A stretch of 37,430 nucleotides of DNA from an uncultured Coriobacteriaceae bacterium (lineage in GTDB: Bacteria > Actinomycetota > Coriobacteriia > Coriobacteriales > Coriobacteriaceae), in the NCBI GenBank assembly GCA_944322175.1, contig CALUOB010000007.1, positions 1-37,430 of the forward strand, written 5' to 3'. The notes under the pieces are model-generated. The model did no database searches and was not told where the DNA came from. It worked only from the letters and a program-made list of their open reading frames with translations. The stretch's first letter is position 1. Each line of letters starts with the position of its first letter. The translations under genes and the position numbers were made by a program. Below are positions 17,645-25,773 of the stretch, in pieces.

Positions 17645-19009
17645 ATGGCCATCACAGCGCAGGAAATCGCCGAGACTCGCGGCATGGTCGTTGAGCAGCA
17701 CTTGGACATCCGTACGGCTACGATGGGCGTCTCCCTGCTCGGATGCGCAGACGAGAACATCGACCGCATGGCGACCAAGGTATACGACCGCATCACCTCA
17801 CGCGCAGAGCGCCTTGTTCCCGTTGCCAACGACCTGGCCCGCGAATACGGCATCCCCATCGTCAACAAGCGCGTGTCGGTCACTCCGATCGGCATGATCG
17901 CATCGGCGTGCTCCGACGAGGACCTCACGCCTCTCGCCCAGGCGCTTGACCGCGCCGCGCAGACCATCGGCATCGACTTCATCGGCGGCTTCTCCGCGCT
18001 GGTGCACAAGGGCATCGGCGACGCGGATCGCCGCCTCATGAACTGCATCCCCACCGCCCTCGCCACCACCGAGCGCGTGTGCTCCTCGGTCAACGTGGCG
18101 AGCCTTCGTGCCGGCATCAACATGGACGCCGTGCTCAAGATGGCCGAGATCGTCAAGAAAACCGCCGAGGCCACTGCTGACAACCAATGCTACGGCGCGG
18201 CAAAACTCGTCGTCTTCTCCAACATGGTCGAAGACTCCCCCTTCATGGCAGGCGCCGTTCACGGCACCGGCGAGGCGGACGCCGTGATCAACGTCGGCGT
18301 CTCCGGCCCCGGCGTTATGGCCGCGGCACTCGAGCGCCTTCCCGAGACGGCCGACTTCACCGAGGTTGCCGAGGAGATTAAGAAGACGAGCTTCAAGATC
18401 ACGCGTGCCGGCGAGCTCATGGCGCGCGAGGCCTCGCGTCGCCTCGGCGTGGCCAAGGGCATCGTGGACCTGAGCCTCGCGCCCACGCCCGCCGTGGGCG
18501 ACTCGGTTGCGCGCATCCTCGAGATCATCGGCGTCGGCACGTGCGGCGGCCCCGGCACCACCTGCTCGCTCGCCCTGCTCAACGACTGCGTCAAGAAGGG
18601 CGGCGTTATGGCGAGCTCGAGCGTGGGCGGCCTCTCGGGCGCCTTCATCCCCGTCTCCGAGGACGCCGACATGATCGCCGCCGCCGAGAAGGGCGCGCTC
18701 ACGCTCGAGAAGCTCGAGGCTATGACCTGCGTGTGCTCCGTGGGTCTCGACATGATCGCGGTCCCGGGCGACACCACCGTCGAGGCCATCGCCGGCCTCA
18801 TCGCCGACGAGATGGCCATCGGCGTCATCAACAACAAGACCACTGCCGTACGCGTTATCCCCGCCATCGGCTACGGCGTCGGCGACCGCCTGGACTACGG
18901 CGGCCTCATGGGCTACGCCCCTGTCATGCCCATCAACGAGCATGCGGGCACGGTCCTCGCCCACCGCGGCGGACACTTCCCCGCCCCGCTCAACTCCCTC
19001 AAGAACTAG
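17645..19009 (+). CDS. UPF0210 (DUF711, 'PFL family') protein
   Basis: The 454-residue cytosolic protein belongs to the conserved UPF0210 family, distantly related in fold to pyruvate formate-lyase-type proteins; no reaction is established. Full length is present, with family blocks [60 protein letters not shown] and the C-terminal [18 protein letters not shown] follows CAGGAG at 6 bases. In most genomes an ACT-domain UPF0237 protein is encoded just upstream; the 243-base upstream region here contains no such gene. A methyltransferase follows after 3 bases, probably coupled. Confidence 0.93.
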   Translation: MAITAQEIAETRGMVVEQHLDIRTATMGVSLLGCADENIDRMATKVYDRITSRAERLVPVANDLAREYGIPIVNKRVSVTPIGMIASACSDEDLTPLAQALDRAAQTIGIDFIGGFSALVHKGIGDADRRLMNCIPTALATTERVCSSVNVASLRAGINMDAVLKMAEIVKKTAEATADNQCYGAAKLVVFSNMVEDSPFMAGAVHGTGEADAVINVGVSGPGVMAAALERLPETADFTEVAEEIKKTSFKITRAGELMAREASRRLGVAKGIVDLSLAPTPAVGDSVARILEIIGVGTCGGPGTTCSLALLNDCVKKGGVMASSSVGGLSGAFIPVSEDADMIAAAEKGALTLEKLEAMTCVCSVGLDMIAVPGDTTVEAIAGLIADEMAIGVINNKTTAVRVIPAIGYGVGDRLDYGGLMGYAPVMPINEHAGTVLAHRGGHFPAPLNSLKN

Positions 19010-19012
19010 GCC

Positions 19013-19921
19013 GTGAACGTTGACCGCCACTCCGCGCTCCTTCTCTCCATCGATTGGAACGCGGAGTGGATGCAACTGCAAGAGGCCCGGCGCAGGGCGG
19101 ACGACCCTGCTTGGTGGGACAAGCGCGCCAAGCATTTCAGACCCAAAGAGACCTCGCCCTACGCCCGCGACTTTCTCGCACTCGCCGGCATCTGCCCTGG
19201 CGAGCGCGTGCTCGACATGGGCTGCGGATCGGGAACGCTTGCCATTCCGCTCGCGCAACGCGGCTGCCGCGTCGTAGCTGCCGACTTCTCTGCCCGCATG
19301 CTCGACGAGCTCACAACTACCGCGGGCGAGGCAAACGTCCGCGTGAGCAGCGACGACGCAGCGGGTATCAGGCCCGTGCTTCTCGCTTGGGATGACGACT
19401 GGGCCAGCGCGGGCCTCGACGAGAACAGCGTCGACGTGGCCCTCGCCTCCCGCTCTATCGCCACGCACAACCTGCGCGCCGCCCTCGAGAAGCTCGACCG
19501 CGTCGCAACCAGACGCTGCTGCGTCACGCTCGCCTGCAACGCAGGACCGCGCTACGACGCCGAGGTTATGAACGCCATCGGCGTCTCGGTCGGCGAGAGC
19601 GTCGACTGGCTGTACGCCTTCAACATCCTCGCCCAAATGGACCGCGCACCCGAGGTCTCCTACCTAGCGTCGCCGCGCAAGGATACGTTCGACTCGCTCG
19701 AAGAGGGCGTTGCCGACTTTGCGCGCATGCTCGAATCGGGGTACGAGGACAAGATCGATGAGCTTCGTTCGTATCTCGCCGAGCACATGGTCAAAAATGA
19801 CGAGGCGGGCCAACCCGGACCCAAGGGAAGGCTCCAAGGTCGCTACACGCTCGATCACATGCGTCTTACGCGCTGGGCGTTCATAAGCTGGGAACCCGTG
19901 CGCCGAAGCGCCGGAATTTAG
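19013..19921 (+). CDS. Class I SAM-dependent methyltransferase
   Basis: The 302-residue protein has a Rossmann methyltransferase fold: motif I VLDMGCGSGTLAIPLA (about 66-81), the acidic loop after VVAADFSARML, and VDVALASRSIATHN as motif IV-like. The substrate is unknown; no motif ties it to RNA, protein or a cofactor. The GTG start lies 3 bases past the UPF0210 stop and has no Shine-Dalgarno, so translation probably depends on coupling; ATG at 19069 is a less likely start. Its TAG overlaps the stop codon of the gene on the opposite strand by four bases. Confidence 0.87.
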   Translation: MNVDRHSALLLSIDWNAEWMQLQEARRRADDPAWWDKRAKHFRPKETSPYARDFLALAGICPGERVLDMGCGSGTLAIPLAQRGCRVVAADFSARMLDELTTTAGEANVRVSSDDAAGIRPVLLAWDDDWASAGLDENSVDVALASRSIATHNLRAALEKLDRVATRRCCVTLACNAGPRYDAEVMNAIGVSVGESVDWLYAFNILAQMDRAPEVSYLASPRKDTFDSLEEGVADFARMLESGYEDKIDELRSYLAEHMVKNDEAGQPGPKGRLQGRYTLDHMRLTRWAFISWEPVRRSAGI

Positions 19922-20619
19922 CCCGAGATTTCGGGAAGCTCGACGCGCGTCTGCGAGCCGTCCTCGAACGTCAGCGCGAGCGCATCTCCGTCAAGCACCG
20001 CCTCCGTTACGCGGCCGCTGCCTTCGGCAAAGATCGTCGGCACCACGCCGTCAAAAAAGCCGTAGCTCACAACTTCGTACCCCGCTGCATCATCGTCTTC
20101 AGACAGGTTCTGGACCACGAAGAAGAAGCTGTTGCGCAATGCAAAGCATACGGGAGTACCCTCGAGCTCAAAGGCGGTCTCCTCCGTTGTGCCGGGCGCC
20201 ATGATATATCTGAACGACCAGGCGCCGCCCTTCTCCTCAAGCCAGCACGTGCACTGGTCCCAGTAGGTCAGGGTATCCGTGCGCGCCTCGCCGCTCTCCA
20301 CCTCAACTACCTCATCGGCAGAAGACACGCGCCGGTTCCCGGCATGATCCTTGGCCACGTCCTCGCCACGCGACGGTTCGGCGAGAAACGCGCGCATAAC
20401 CGCGCCGCCAAACCCAAAGAACACGAGCGCCCCGAGCGCGATGCCCAGAAGGATCGCCGCAAGCCGAATCCAAGCAGCCTTCTCGGGCCGCCCCGCCGCC
20501 CGAGCCCGCTCCAGCGCCTCATCCCCCTGCCGCTTCATAGAGCGCACGTCGCTATGCAAAGAGCGTGCATCTTTGGACTCGCTCTCCGAAAAGAGGGTTC
20601 GTTTGGCACGGATCGTCAT
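19918..20619 (-). CDS. One-helix membrane-anchored protein of unknown function
   Basis: The 233-residue protein has a cytosolic N-terminus with charged, possibly coiled segment (about 10-48), one membrane helix (about 50-74) and an extracytoplasmic domain of about 155 residues. That domain contains two close cysteines (WDQCTCWLEE) and beta-rich sequence; I recognise no family. ATG follows CTGGAGGTG at 4 bases. It is transcribed alone, converging on the methyltransferase gene with overlapping stops. The leader holds an imperfect hairpin (20643-20678) next to the ribosome binding site. Confidence 0.75.
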   Translation of the reverse strand: MTIRAKRTLFSESESKDARSLHSDVRSMKRQGDEALERARAAGRPEKAAWIRLAAILLGIALGALVFFGFGGAVMRAFLAEPSRGEDVAKDHAGNRRVSSADEVVEVESGEARTDTLTYWDQCTCWLEEKGGAWSFRYIMAPGTTEETAFELEGTPVCFALRNSFFFVVQNLSEDDDAAGYEVVSYGFFDGVVPTIFAEGSGRVTEAVLDGDALALTFEDGSQTRVELPEISG

Positions 20620-20642
20620 CGAACACCTCCAGAAATGGGCAA

Positions 20643-20678
20643 GACCCGGTGACTTGAATCAGAGGTCATTCCCGGGTC
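20643..20678 (-). repeat. Leader hairpin upstream of the one-helix protein gene
   Basis: On the minus strand GACCCGG and CCGGGTC (outer arms), and TGAC and GTCA (inner arms), form a two-part hairpin with a 3-base bulge. It ends about 10 bases before the Shine-Dalgarno and has no T tract. The rest of the 255-base interval up to the nrdJ stop shows no gene. Confidence 0.4.
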
Positions 20679-20818
20679 CTTCGTATACCATCATACCCAC
20701 CGCAGCAGGCCTCAACAAGAAAGCCATGGCATACGCCACCGCTCTCCCCCAACTCCCATGAAGGCCGAAAGGCGCCGTGGGGATATGCACGTGCTCGAGC
20801 ATGACCATGAAACGAGAC

Positions 20819-20841
20819 GGGCGCAGCAGGATGCTGTGCCC
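20819..20841 (-). terminator. Weak terminator-like hairpin after nrdJ
   Basis: GGGC-x-CAGC and GCTG-x-GCCC arms enclose a short loop about 35 bases past the nrdJ stop. The minus strand downstream has only a poor T-rich tail (GTCTCGTTTC). It is the only candidate terminator for nrdJ that I see. Confidence 0.3.
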
Positions 20842-20874
20842 GCTTAACATCAGATCAGGCTATGCGCGCCTTAA

Positions 20875-23800
20875 TCAGCTGCAGCCGGTGGTGGTGCCGC
20901 AGTCGAGGCAAACTTTGCAGGTGCCGTTTTGTACCATGCGCGTGCTCGAGCAGTTGGGACACACGCTTCCGTCGTAGAGACGCTCGCCGTGCTGGGCTGC
21001 GTCACGCGCAGCCTCGCTCACGAAGGCAGCCGTGTAGAAGTCGCGCGTATCGATGGCCCCCACGTCCTCGCGCAGCTCGCTCTCTTTGGCGGCTACAAGA
21101 CGCGTCATCTCCTCGGCACTCACCGCGGGCTCATCGGCGTCGGCGCCATCGGACACCGAGACCTCAGACTCGACCGCCGCAACCACGCTGGCGGGGTTTG
21201 CCGGCGAAGGCGCGCCGATGGGCTTGACCTGAACACGCGAGTAGTCGCCCATCTCGATGTCGATGACCTTGGAAATGAGGTCCGAGATCGATGTGACGTA
21301 CTTGATGTTGGGATGGCTCTGCACAAATCCATACGGCTCGTACTTCTGCCCGCGAAGCATCTTGGAGATGCTCGGAGCGGGGATGCCATACTGCAGCATG
21401 ACCGAGATCGTCTTGGAGAGCGAGTTCAGAAGCCCCATGATCGTGGTGCCTTCGCGGTCCGTTGTGACGAAGAGCTCCGAGATCTCGCCGCGCTCGTTGC
21501 GGTTGACCGTGGTGTAGATCTTGACGCCGTCGATCTGCGCCAGGTGCGTACGCCCGTTGCGAATACCCACGATGCGTTCGCGATGCGCCGGCCGATGGTC
21601 GTGCGACAGCTCCTTCTGCGCCGAACGCGCGTAGTCGAGGAGAGCCGCGTACGAGAGGTCGGCAAGATCGTCGGAGGCACTCTGGTCGGCAAGCGTGTTG
21701 TTGAGCGGCTGCGCGTTCTTCGACCCGTCGCGGTAGAGCGTGATGCCCTTGACGCCCGTCTGCCACGCCAGCGTGACTACGTCCTTGAAGTCCTGCACGG
21801 TAGCGGTATGGGGCAGGTTGACCGTCTTGGAGATGGCTCCCGAAACGAGCGGGGTCAGCGCCGCAACCATGAGCACATGGCCCTGAGGGGCAATGTAGCG
21901 CTCGCCCGATCCGCATACGTTGGCCGTGTCGAAGATCGGCAGATGGTCGGGCTTAAGGTGCGGAGCCCCTTCGAGCTTGCCGTCTTTGACCATGCCGTTT
22001 TCGTCTTTCTCCTCCACGTAAGCCATGATGTCGGCGATCTCGTCAGAGGTGTAGCCGAGGCGTGCGAGCGCATCGCCGATAACCGGGTTGCCCAGCGTCA
22101 TGAAGCCGCCGCCGATGAGCTTCTTGTACACCATGTGGCTGAAGAACGGCTCGATGGACGTTGCGCCGCAGTCCATGGCAAACGAGATGGTGCCCGTGGG
22201 GGCCAGCACGCTCACCTGCGCGTTGCGGTACCCGTAGCGCTCGCCGAGCTCCTCGGCGTAAGTCCACGCCTCGATCAGCGCGCTCGAAAGCTCGTCCTCG
22301 CCAAGCGACAGGAGCAGGTCGTGATCGACCGTGAGCGGCTTGATGGTGAGGTTCTCGAAGTCGTCGGTGCGGGCGCCCGCCACGCGCGCATGGTTTCGGA
22401 TGACGCGCTCCATGTAGCGGCGGTTGATGCCGTAGCATTCGAACGCACCGACCTTGCGCGCCATGATGGCCGAAGTCGCGTAGCTGTAACCGGTCAGCAC
22501 GCCCACCAGCGCAGCCGCGTACGCGCGTGCCTCGCGCGAATCGTATGGAAGCCCCTTGCACATGAGCAGGCTCGCGAGATTGCTCACCCCGAGGCCCGTG
22601 GCGCGGAATCGGTAGGTTTTGCGCGCAATGTCCTCGGTGGGGAACTGCCCCCACACAATGGATGCCTCGAGCGCGAGCTGAACGGTTGCGATGGCGTGCT
22701 TGTAGCCCTCGAGATCAAAGACGCCTGACTCGGGGTCGAAGAAGCGGTACAGATTGATGGAGGCAAGGTTGCAGCTCGAGTCATCCAAGAACGCGTACTC
22801 GCCGCAGGGGTTCGTGGAGTTCAGCCGGTTGTAGGGAGCCCCCACAACGCCGTCCTCGCCTGCAGGGCAGGTGTGCCACTCGTTGAACGTGTCGGAGAAC
22901 TGCGGCGCGGGATCAGCGCAGCGCCACGCGCTCTCGTTGAAGACGTCCCACAGATGCGAAACCGAGACTTCGCGGTCCTTCGAGCGGTCGACGCGTCCCT
23001 TGAGCATAAAGGTGGCGTCCGGGTCTTCGGGCAGATCAACAACCTTCTGCATGAACTCGTTGTCGATGCGCACCGAGTTGTTGGAGTTCTGGCCCGACAC
23101 GGTGGCGTACGCCTCTCCGTTGATGTCGCCGTCGTAGCCCATTTTCATGAGGGCAAGGGCTTTGTCTTCCTCCTTGGCCTTCCAGGTAATGAACTCCTCG
23201 ATGTCGGGATGGTCGATGTCCAGGCACACCATCTTGGCAGCGCGGCGCGTGGTGCCGCCGCTCTTGATGGCCCCCGCGTTGCGGTCGAAGCCCTTGAGGA
23301 AGCTCATGAGGCCGCTCGAAACGCCGCCTCCCGAGAGCTTCTCCCCTTCGGCGCGCAATGGCGAGAAGTTGGTGCCCGTGCCCGAGCCGCCGCGGAACAG
23401 CTTGGTCTCGGTTACGTACTCCTCAGAGATGGAGTGCGCGCCGAGGAGCGTGTCGCGAATGGAGACGATGAAGCAGGCGCTCGCCTGCGTACGCGTATAG
23501 GTGTCGGGGGACTTGAAGACCTCGCCTACCTCGGGGTCGTAATAGAACAGCTCGGACGGACCGCCCGAGATGCCGTAGGCGCGCTTGATGCCGGTGTTGA
23601 ACCATTGCGGCGAGTTGGGGGCAAAGCGCTGGTCGAGCAAAAGGTACACGAGCTCGTCGTACAGGATCGCGCTCTGGGCGCCCTCCTCGACAAGGCCCTC
23701 CTCAACGAGCGCCGCCACCCAGAAGTCGACCATGCGATGGGCAACCTGGCGCATGGACACCTCGTGCTCCGTTCCCGGAACGCCCGCCTTGCGGAAGTAC

Positions 23801-24009
23801 TTCGACACGATGATATCGACGGCGTTCTGGGAGTATCCGGCGGGAAACTCCACATCGTGCATATCGCACAGCACGCGACCCGACTTGTAGTCGGTCAGAT
23901 GCACGTCGCGCTTTTCCCACTCAAAGAGATCGTAGACCGTCCAGTCGGGATGATTGTCCAGTTCGGTTGTGTAGTAACGCGTTACCAACTCGTTGATCGT
24001 CGTCGCCAT
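20875..24009 (-). CDS. nrdJ: Vitamin B12-dependent (class II) ribonucleotide reductase
   Basis: The 1044-residue enzyme reduces ribonucleotides to deoxyribonucleotides with adenosylcobalamin as radical source, so it works with or without oxygen. Visible features are: the substrate-binding region FRGGSGTGTNFSPLRAEGEKLSGGG, ACFIVS and NPCGE with active-site Cys/Glu, APTGTISFAMDCGATSIEP, and a C-terminal zinc-ribbon/redox tail CPNCSSTRMVQNGTCKVCLDCG. ATG at 24009 follows GGGAG at 5 bases; GTG at 24030, with AGGAG at 5 bases and in frame (MRLMGDGMATT), is almost as good. Upstream are a promoter, a 9-bp hairpin and an NrdR box. It is the only RNR in the window and monocistronic. Confidence 0.97.
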   Translation of the reverse strand: MATTINELVTRYYTTELDNHPDWTVYDLFEWEKRDVHLTDYKSGRVLCDMHDVEFPAGYSQNAVDIIVSKYFRKAGVPGTEHEVSMRQVAHRMVDFWVAALVEEGLVEEGAQSAILYDELVYLLLDQRFAPNSPQWFNTGIKRAYGISGGPSELFYYDPEVGEVFKSPDTYTRTQASACFIVSIRDTLLGAHSISEEYVTETKLFRGGSGTGTNFSPLRAEGEKLSGGGVSSGLMSFLKGFDRNAGAIKSGGTTRRAAKMVCLDIDHPDIEEFITWKAKEEDKALALMKMGYDGDINGEAYATVSGQNSNNSVRIDNEFMQKVVDLPEDPDATFMLKGRVDRSKDREVSVSHLWDVFNESAWRCADPAPQFSDTFNEWHTCPAGEDGVVGAPYNRLNSTNPCGEYAFLDDSSCNLASINLYRFFDPESGVFDLEGYKHAIATVQLALEASIVWGQFPTEDIARKTYRFRATGLGVSNLASLLMCKGLPYDSREARAYAAALVGVLTGYSYATSAIMARKVGAFECYGINRRYMERVIRNHARVAGARTDDFENLTIKPLTVDHDLLLSLGEDELSSALIEAWTYAEELGERYGYRNAQVSVLAPTGTISFAMDCGATSIEPFFSHMVYKKLIGGGFMTLGNPVIGDALARLGYTSDEIADIMAYVEEKDENGMVKDGKLEGAPHLKPDHLPIFDTANVCGSGERYIAPQGHVLMVAALTPLVSGAISKTVNLPHTATVQDFKDVVTLAWQTGVKGITLYRDGSKNAQPLNNTLADQSASDDLADLSYAALLDYARSAQKELSHDHRPAHRERIVGIRNGRTHLAQIDGVKIYTTVNRNERGEISELFVTTDREGTTIMGLLNSLSKTISVMLQYGIPAPSISKMLRGQKYEPYGFVQSHPNIKYVTSISDLISKVIDIEMGDYSRVQVKPIGAPSPANPASVVAAVESEVSVSDGADADEPAVSAEEMTRLVAAKESELREDVGAIDTRDFYTAAFVSEAARDAAQHGERLYDGSVCPNCSSTRMVQNGTCKVCLDCGTTTGCS

Positions 24010-24041
24010 TCCGTCTCCCATCAACCGCACATGAGCTCCTA

Positions 24042-24066
24042 TCCGCACCATACCCTCTGGTGCGGA
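24042..24066 (-). promoter_or_regulatory. 9-bp hairpin just upstream of the nrdJ ribosome binding site
   Basis: TCCGCACCA and TGGTGCGGA form a perfect 9-bp stem with a 7-base loop in the nrdJ leader. The stem ends one base before the AGGAG that serves the GTG start at 24030, so it could limit access to that site and shift use to the ATG at 24009. Function is inference. Confidence 0.5.
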
Positions 24067-24165
24067 CACGATTAAAAATCTCGCCTCAAAAAGGCTCGCG
24101 CGCAAACCCCGTGGCCACAGCGGTCTGCGCGAGGCGGCGCTCGGTCAGAATGCGCCGTACTATCC

Positions 24166-24193
24166 ATTCTACGGAGCAGATTGTCACGCTCAA
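24166..24193 (-). promoter_or_regulatory. Putative nrdJ promoter
   Basis: On the minus strand TTGAGC (24188-24193) and TAGAAT (24166-24171) lie 16 bases apart, giving a leader of about 150 bases. It is a by-eye assignment. Confidence 0.4.
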
Positions 24194-24232
24194 AGGAGAG
24201 AATTCCATAATCGGTAGACGGAGCCTCTGCAC

Positions 24233-24250
24233 AACACAATATGTTGTGTT
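24233..24250. promoter_or_regulatory. NrdR box upstream of nrdJ
   Basis: AACACAATATGTTGTGTT contains ACACAATATGTTGTGT, which fits the NrdR-box consensus (ACACWATATNTTGTGT) and is a perfect 7-bp-arm inverted repeat with a TATG centre. NrdR is the ATP/dATP-sensing repressor of ribonucleotide reductase genes. It lies about 225 bases upstream of nrdJ and about 40 bases upstream of the proposed -35 box. NrdR boxes normally come in pairs three helical turns apart; I find no second good copy. Confidence 0.8.
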
Positions 24251-24496
24251 TCATGAAGAAGAACTTGGACGCTGGAAAGAGCGACGCAGGTAAACGACCG
24301 GCTCAAAATAGGGTTGCCCAAGGCGGGTGAAACCGCCTGCCGATAGGCTCTTGACGCATGCGCGCCAACGTGACATGGGATTTCTCTGCTCTTGTCCAGA
24401 GCCCGCGCCACCGACTCGCGCTTCAGGTATTGTATGCCTGAAAACTTCGAAGATCTTCCCGTCGCCCGTGCGACGGCCGCGCGAAAGGCAAGACAC
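24251..24496 (+). other. Intergenic region between nrdJ control region and the CRM gene
   Basis: No gene is seen. It contains a hairpin AGGCGG-gtgaaa-CCGCCT (24321-24338) and a TTGACG at 24351-24356 without a matching -10 box. The stretch 24434-24496 is an open extension of the CRM frame starting at ATG 24434. A structured leader for the CRM gene is possible but matches no family I know. Confidence 0.4.
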
Positions 24497-24796
24497 ATGG
24501 CACTTCTCGGCAAGCAGGTTCGACAGCTCCGCAGCATGGCGCACCACCTGGAGCCCGTCATCAGCATCGGCAAGAACAACATTACCGACGCCGTGGTAGG
24601 CGAGGCCTCCGAGCTTCTCGAGGCGCGCGAGCTTATCAAGGGCACCGTGCAGGAGATGAGCGACTACACCGCCCGCGAGGCCGCAAACGAGCTCGCCGAT
24701 CGCCTGAACGCCGACGTGGTCCAGGTCATCGGCCGCAAGTTCTCCCTCTACCGCCGCAGCACCCGCGACGACGTGGAGCACATCGAGCTCGCGTAG
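24497..24796 (+). CDS. yhbY: CRM-domain RNA-binding protein (YhbY family)
   Basis: The 99-residue protein is a single CRM domain, as in YhbY, which associates with pre-50S ribosomal particles. Typical features are KQVRQLRSMAHHLEPVISIGKNNIT (GxxG-type RNA-binding loop, here GKNN), the ELIKGTV strand and the C-terminal VVQVIGRKFSLYRRS. ATG at 24497 follows GAAAGG at 7 bases and gives the standard length; ATG at 24434 would add 21 residues that the family lacks. A strong terminator follows, so the gene is monocistronic. Confidence 0.88.
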   Translation: MALLGKQVRQLRSMAHHLEPVISIGKNNITDAVVGEASELLEARELIKGTVQEMSDYTAREAANELADRLNADVVQVIGRKFSLYRRSTRDDVEHIELA

Positions 24797-24819
24797 TAAG
24801 AGCCGAACACAACAACCGC

Positions 24820-24865
24820 AACGCCCCCGCCGACCTCATTCCAGAGAGACGGCGAGGGCGTTTTT
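24820..24865 (+). terminator. Intrinsic terminator of the CRM gene
   Basis: AACGCCC and CGCCG pair with CGGCG and GGGCGTT across a loop of about 18 bases, followed by TTTTT. It lies about 25 bases after the stop and separates the gene from the convergent zinc-ribbon cluster. Confidence 0.85.
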
Positions 24866-24915
24866 GCTATCGACCGCAACTCACACACGGCCCAAATCGA
24901 TCTATGTTTGCCAAC

Positions 24916-25728
24916 CTACAACTCGTCGGAAATCTCTTCCGAATCGTGGGAGACGCTCTTCAAGAAATACCAGTGCCCCTCGCACTGAATAGTCCATACA
25001 TCGAAATCGCTATTGTCGCTAAAGCCGTTTTCTCCCGAGATGTCGACCTTGCACACCAAGCGCTGCGCACCGGTGATACTCGACGGATCAAGCTCCAGCC
25101 CCTCAAAAGCCGTCTGGGCATCCCGCAGTACCTCTGGGTCGTCAGGAATACTCTCCACGATGTCGTACGCATACGACCAATCGGATCCGCAATATTGCTC
25201 TATGCCGGAAATTGCCGAAGCGTGCCCGTTCTCAAGATAGTCCCAATACTGCGCAATCAAGTCTTGATCATCGGCACGATCGTCTGCAGCGAGCATTTGG
25301 TAGTGCATCGAGCCGAACGCACGCGCAGCATCATCGTCCGAGCCATTCTCCATGTTGAATTGGAAATACCCGTCAACAACCTCTTCGGGAGAATCCGCTC
25401 GAGGACCGAAGTCCTTCACGGTTCGGGGCTCGCTGCTATCCTCCGGCTCGTCGGCGTCGCCCCATAAACCCGTGCTCGCTTCTCGAGAGCCCTCGTCCTC
25501 GCGCGGAGTTTCGCGCTCCTCCCGACCTGCCGCACCGCCCGAAAGAGCGCCCGATAGCGCGACACCGGCGCCGATGCCTACCGCAACAGAAGCCAGCAGC
25601 GCAATCGCAACAAGCAGCGCCCGCGGCACGCCGTTCCTCTTCGGCTTCGCCCCCTGAAGCTGCCGTCCGCACACGGGGCAGAACCTCGATCCGTCGGCAA
25701 TAACTGCCCCGCACCAAGGACATCTCAT
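24916..25728 (-). CDS. Zinc-ribbon, one-helix membrane protein with extracellular domain
   Basis: The 270-residue protein has a cytosolic double-cysteine zinc ribbon (CPWC...CPVC, residues 3-20), a membrane helix (about 36-60), an acidic linker (about 65-105) and an extracellular domain (about 110-270) ending in CEGHWYFLKSVSHDS. The DSPEEVVDGYFQFNMENGSDDDAARAFGSMHYQ start of that domain is like the NTF2/DUF4878-type domains of TcaA-like proteins. ATG at 25728 follows GAGGCGAG; the longer frame to 25770 lacks a ribosome site. Last gene of the zinc-ribbon cluster, 45 bases after its neighbour. Function is unknown. Confidence 0.8.
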   Translation of the reverse strand: MRCPWCGAVIADGSRFCPVCGRQLQGAKPKRNGVPRALLVAIALLASVAVGIGAGVALSGALSGGAAGREERETPREDEGSREASTGLWGDADEPEDSSEPRTVKDFGPRADSPEEVVDGYFQFNMENGSDDDAARAFGSMHYQMLAADDRADDQDLIAQYWDYLENGHASAISGIEQYCGSDWSYAYDIVESIPDDPEVLRDAQTAFEGLELDPSSITGAQRLVCKVDISGENGFSDNSDFDVWTIQCEGHWYFLKSVSHDSEEISDEL

Positions 25729-25773
25729 CGCACTCGCCTCTTCCCGACCGTTACCACCTTGCCAGCGCAAGCC

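Noticed and set aside
17798-19636. 612-codon minus-strand frame across the UPF0210 and methyltransferase genes
   Set aside because: It is antisense to two well-supported genes and its translation is compositional noise (Gly/Ala/Asp/Arg/His).
20643-20720. tRNA-like sequence upstream of the one-helix protein gene
   Set aside because: TTCAAGT resembles a T loop, but the flanking bases do not pair as a T stem and no anticodon arm can be drawn.
20929-22728. 599-codon plus-strand frame opposite nrdJ
   Set aside because: It is a shadow of nrdJ; no motif, no ribosome site.
24251-24400. Cobalamin riboswitch near nrdJ or the CRM gene
   Set aside because: Fragments such as GGGTGAAA and, on the other strand, TACCTGC recall riboswitch blocks, but the order is wrong and the B12 box is absent.
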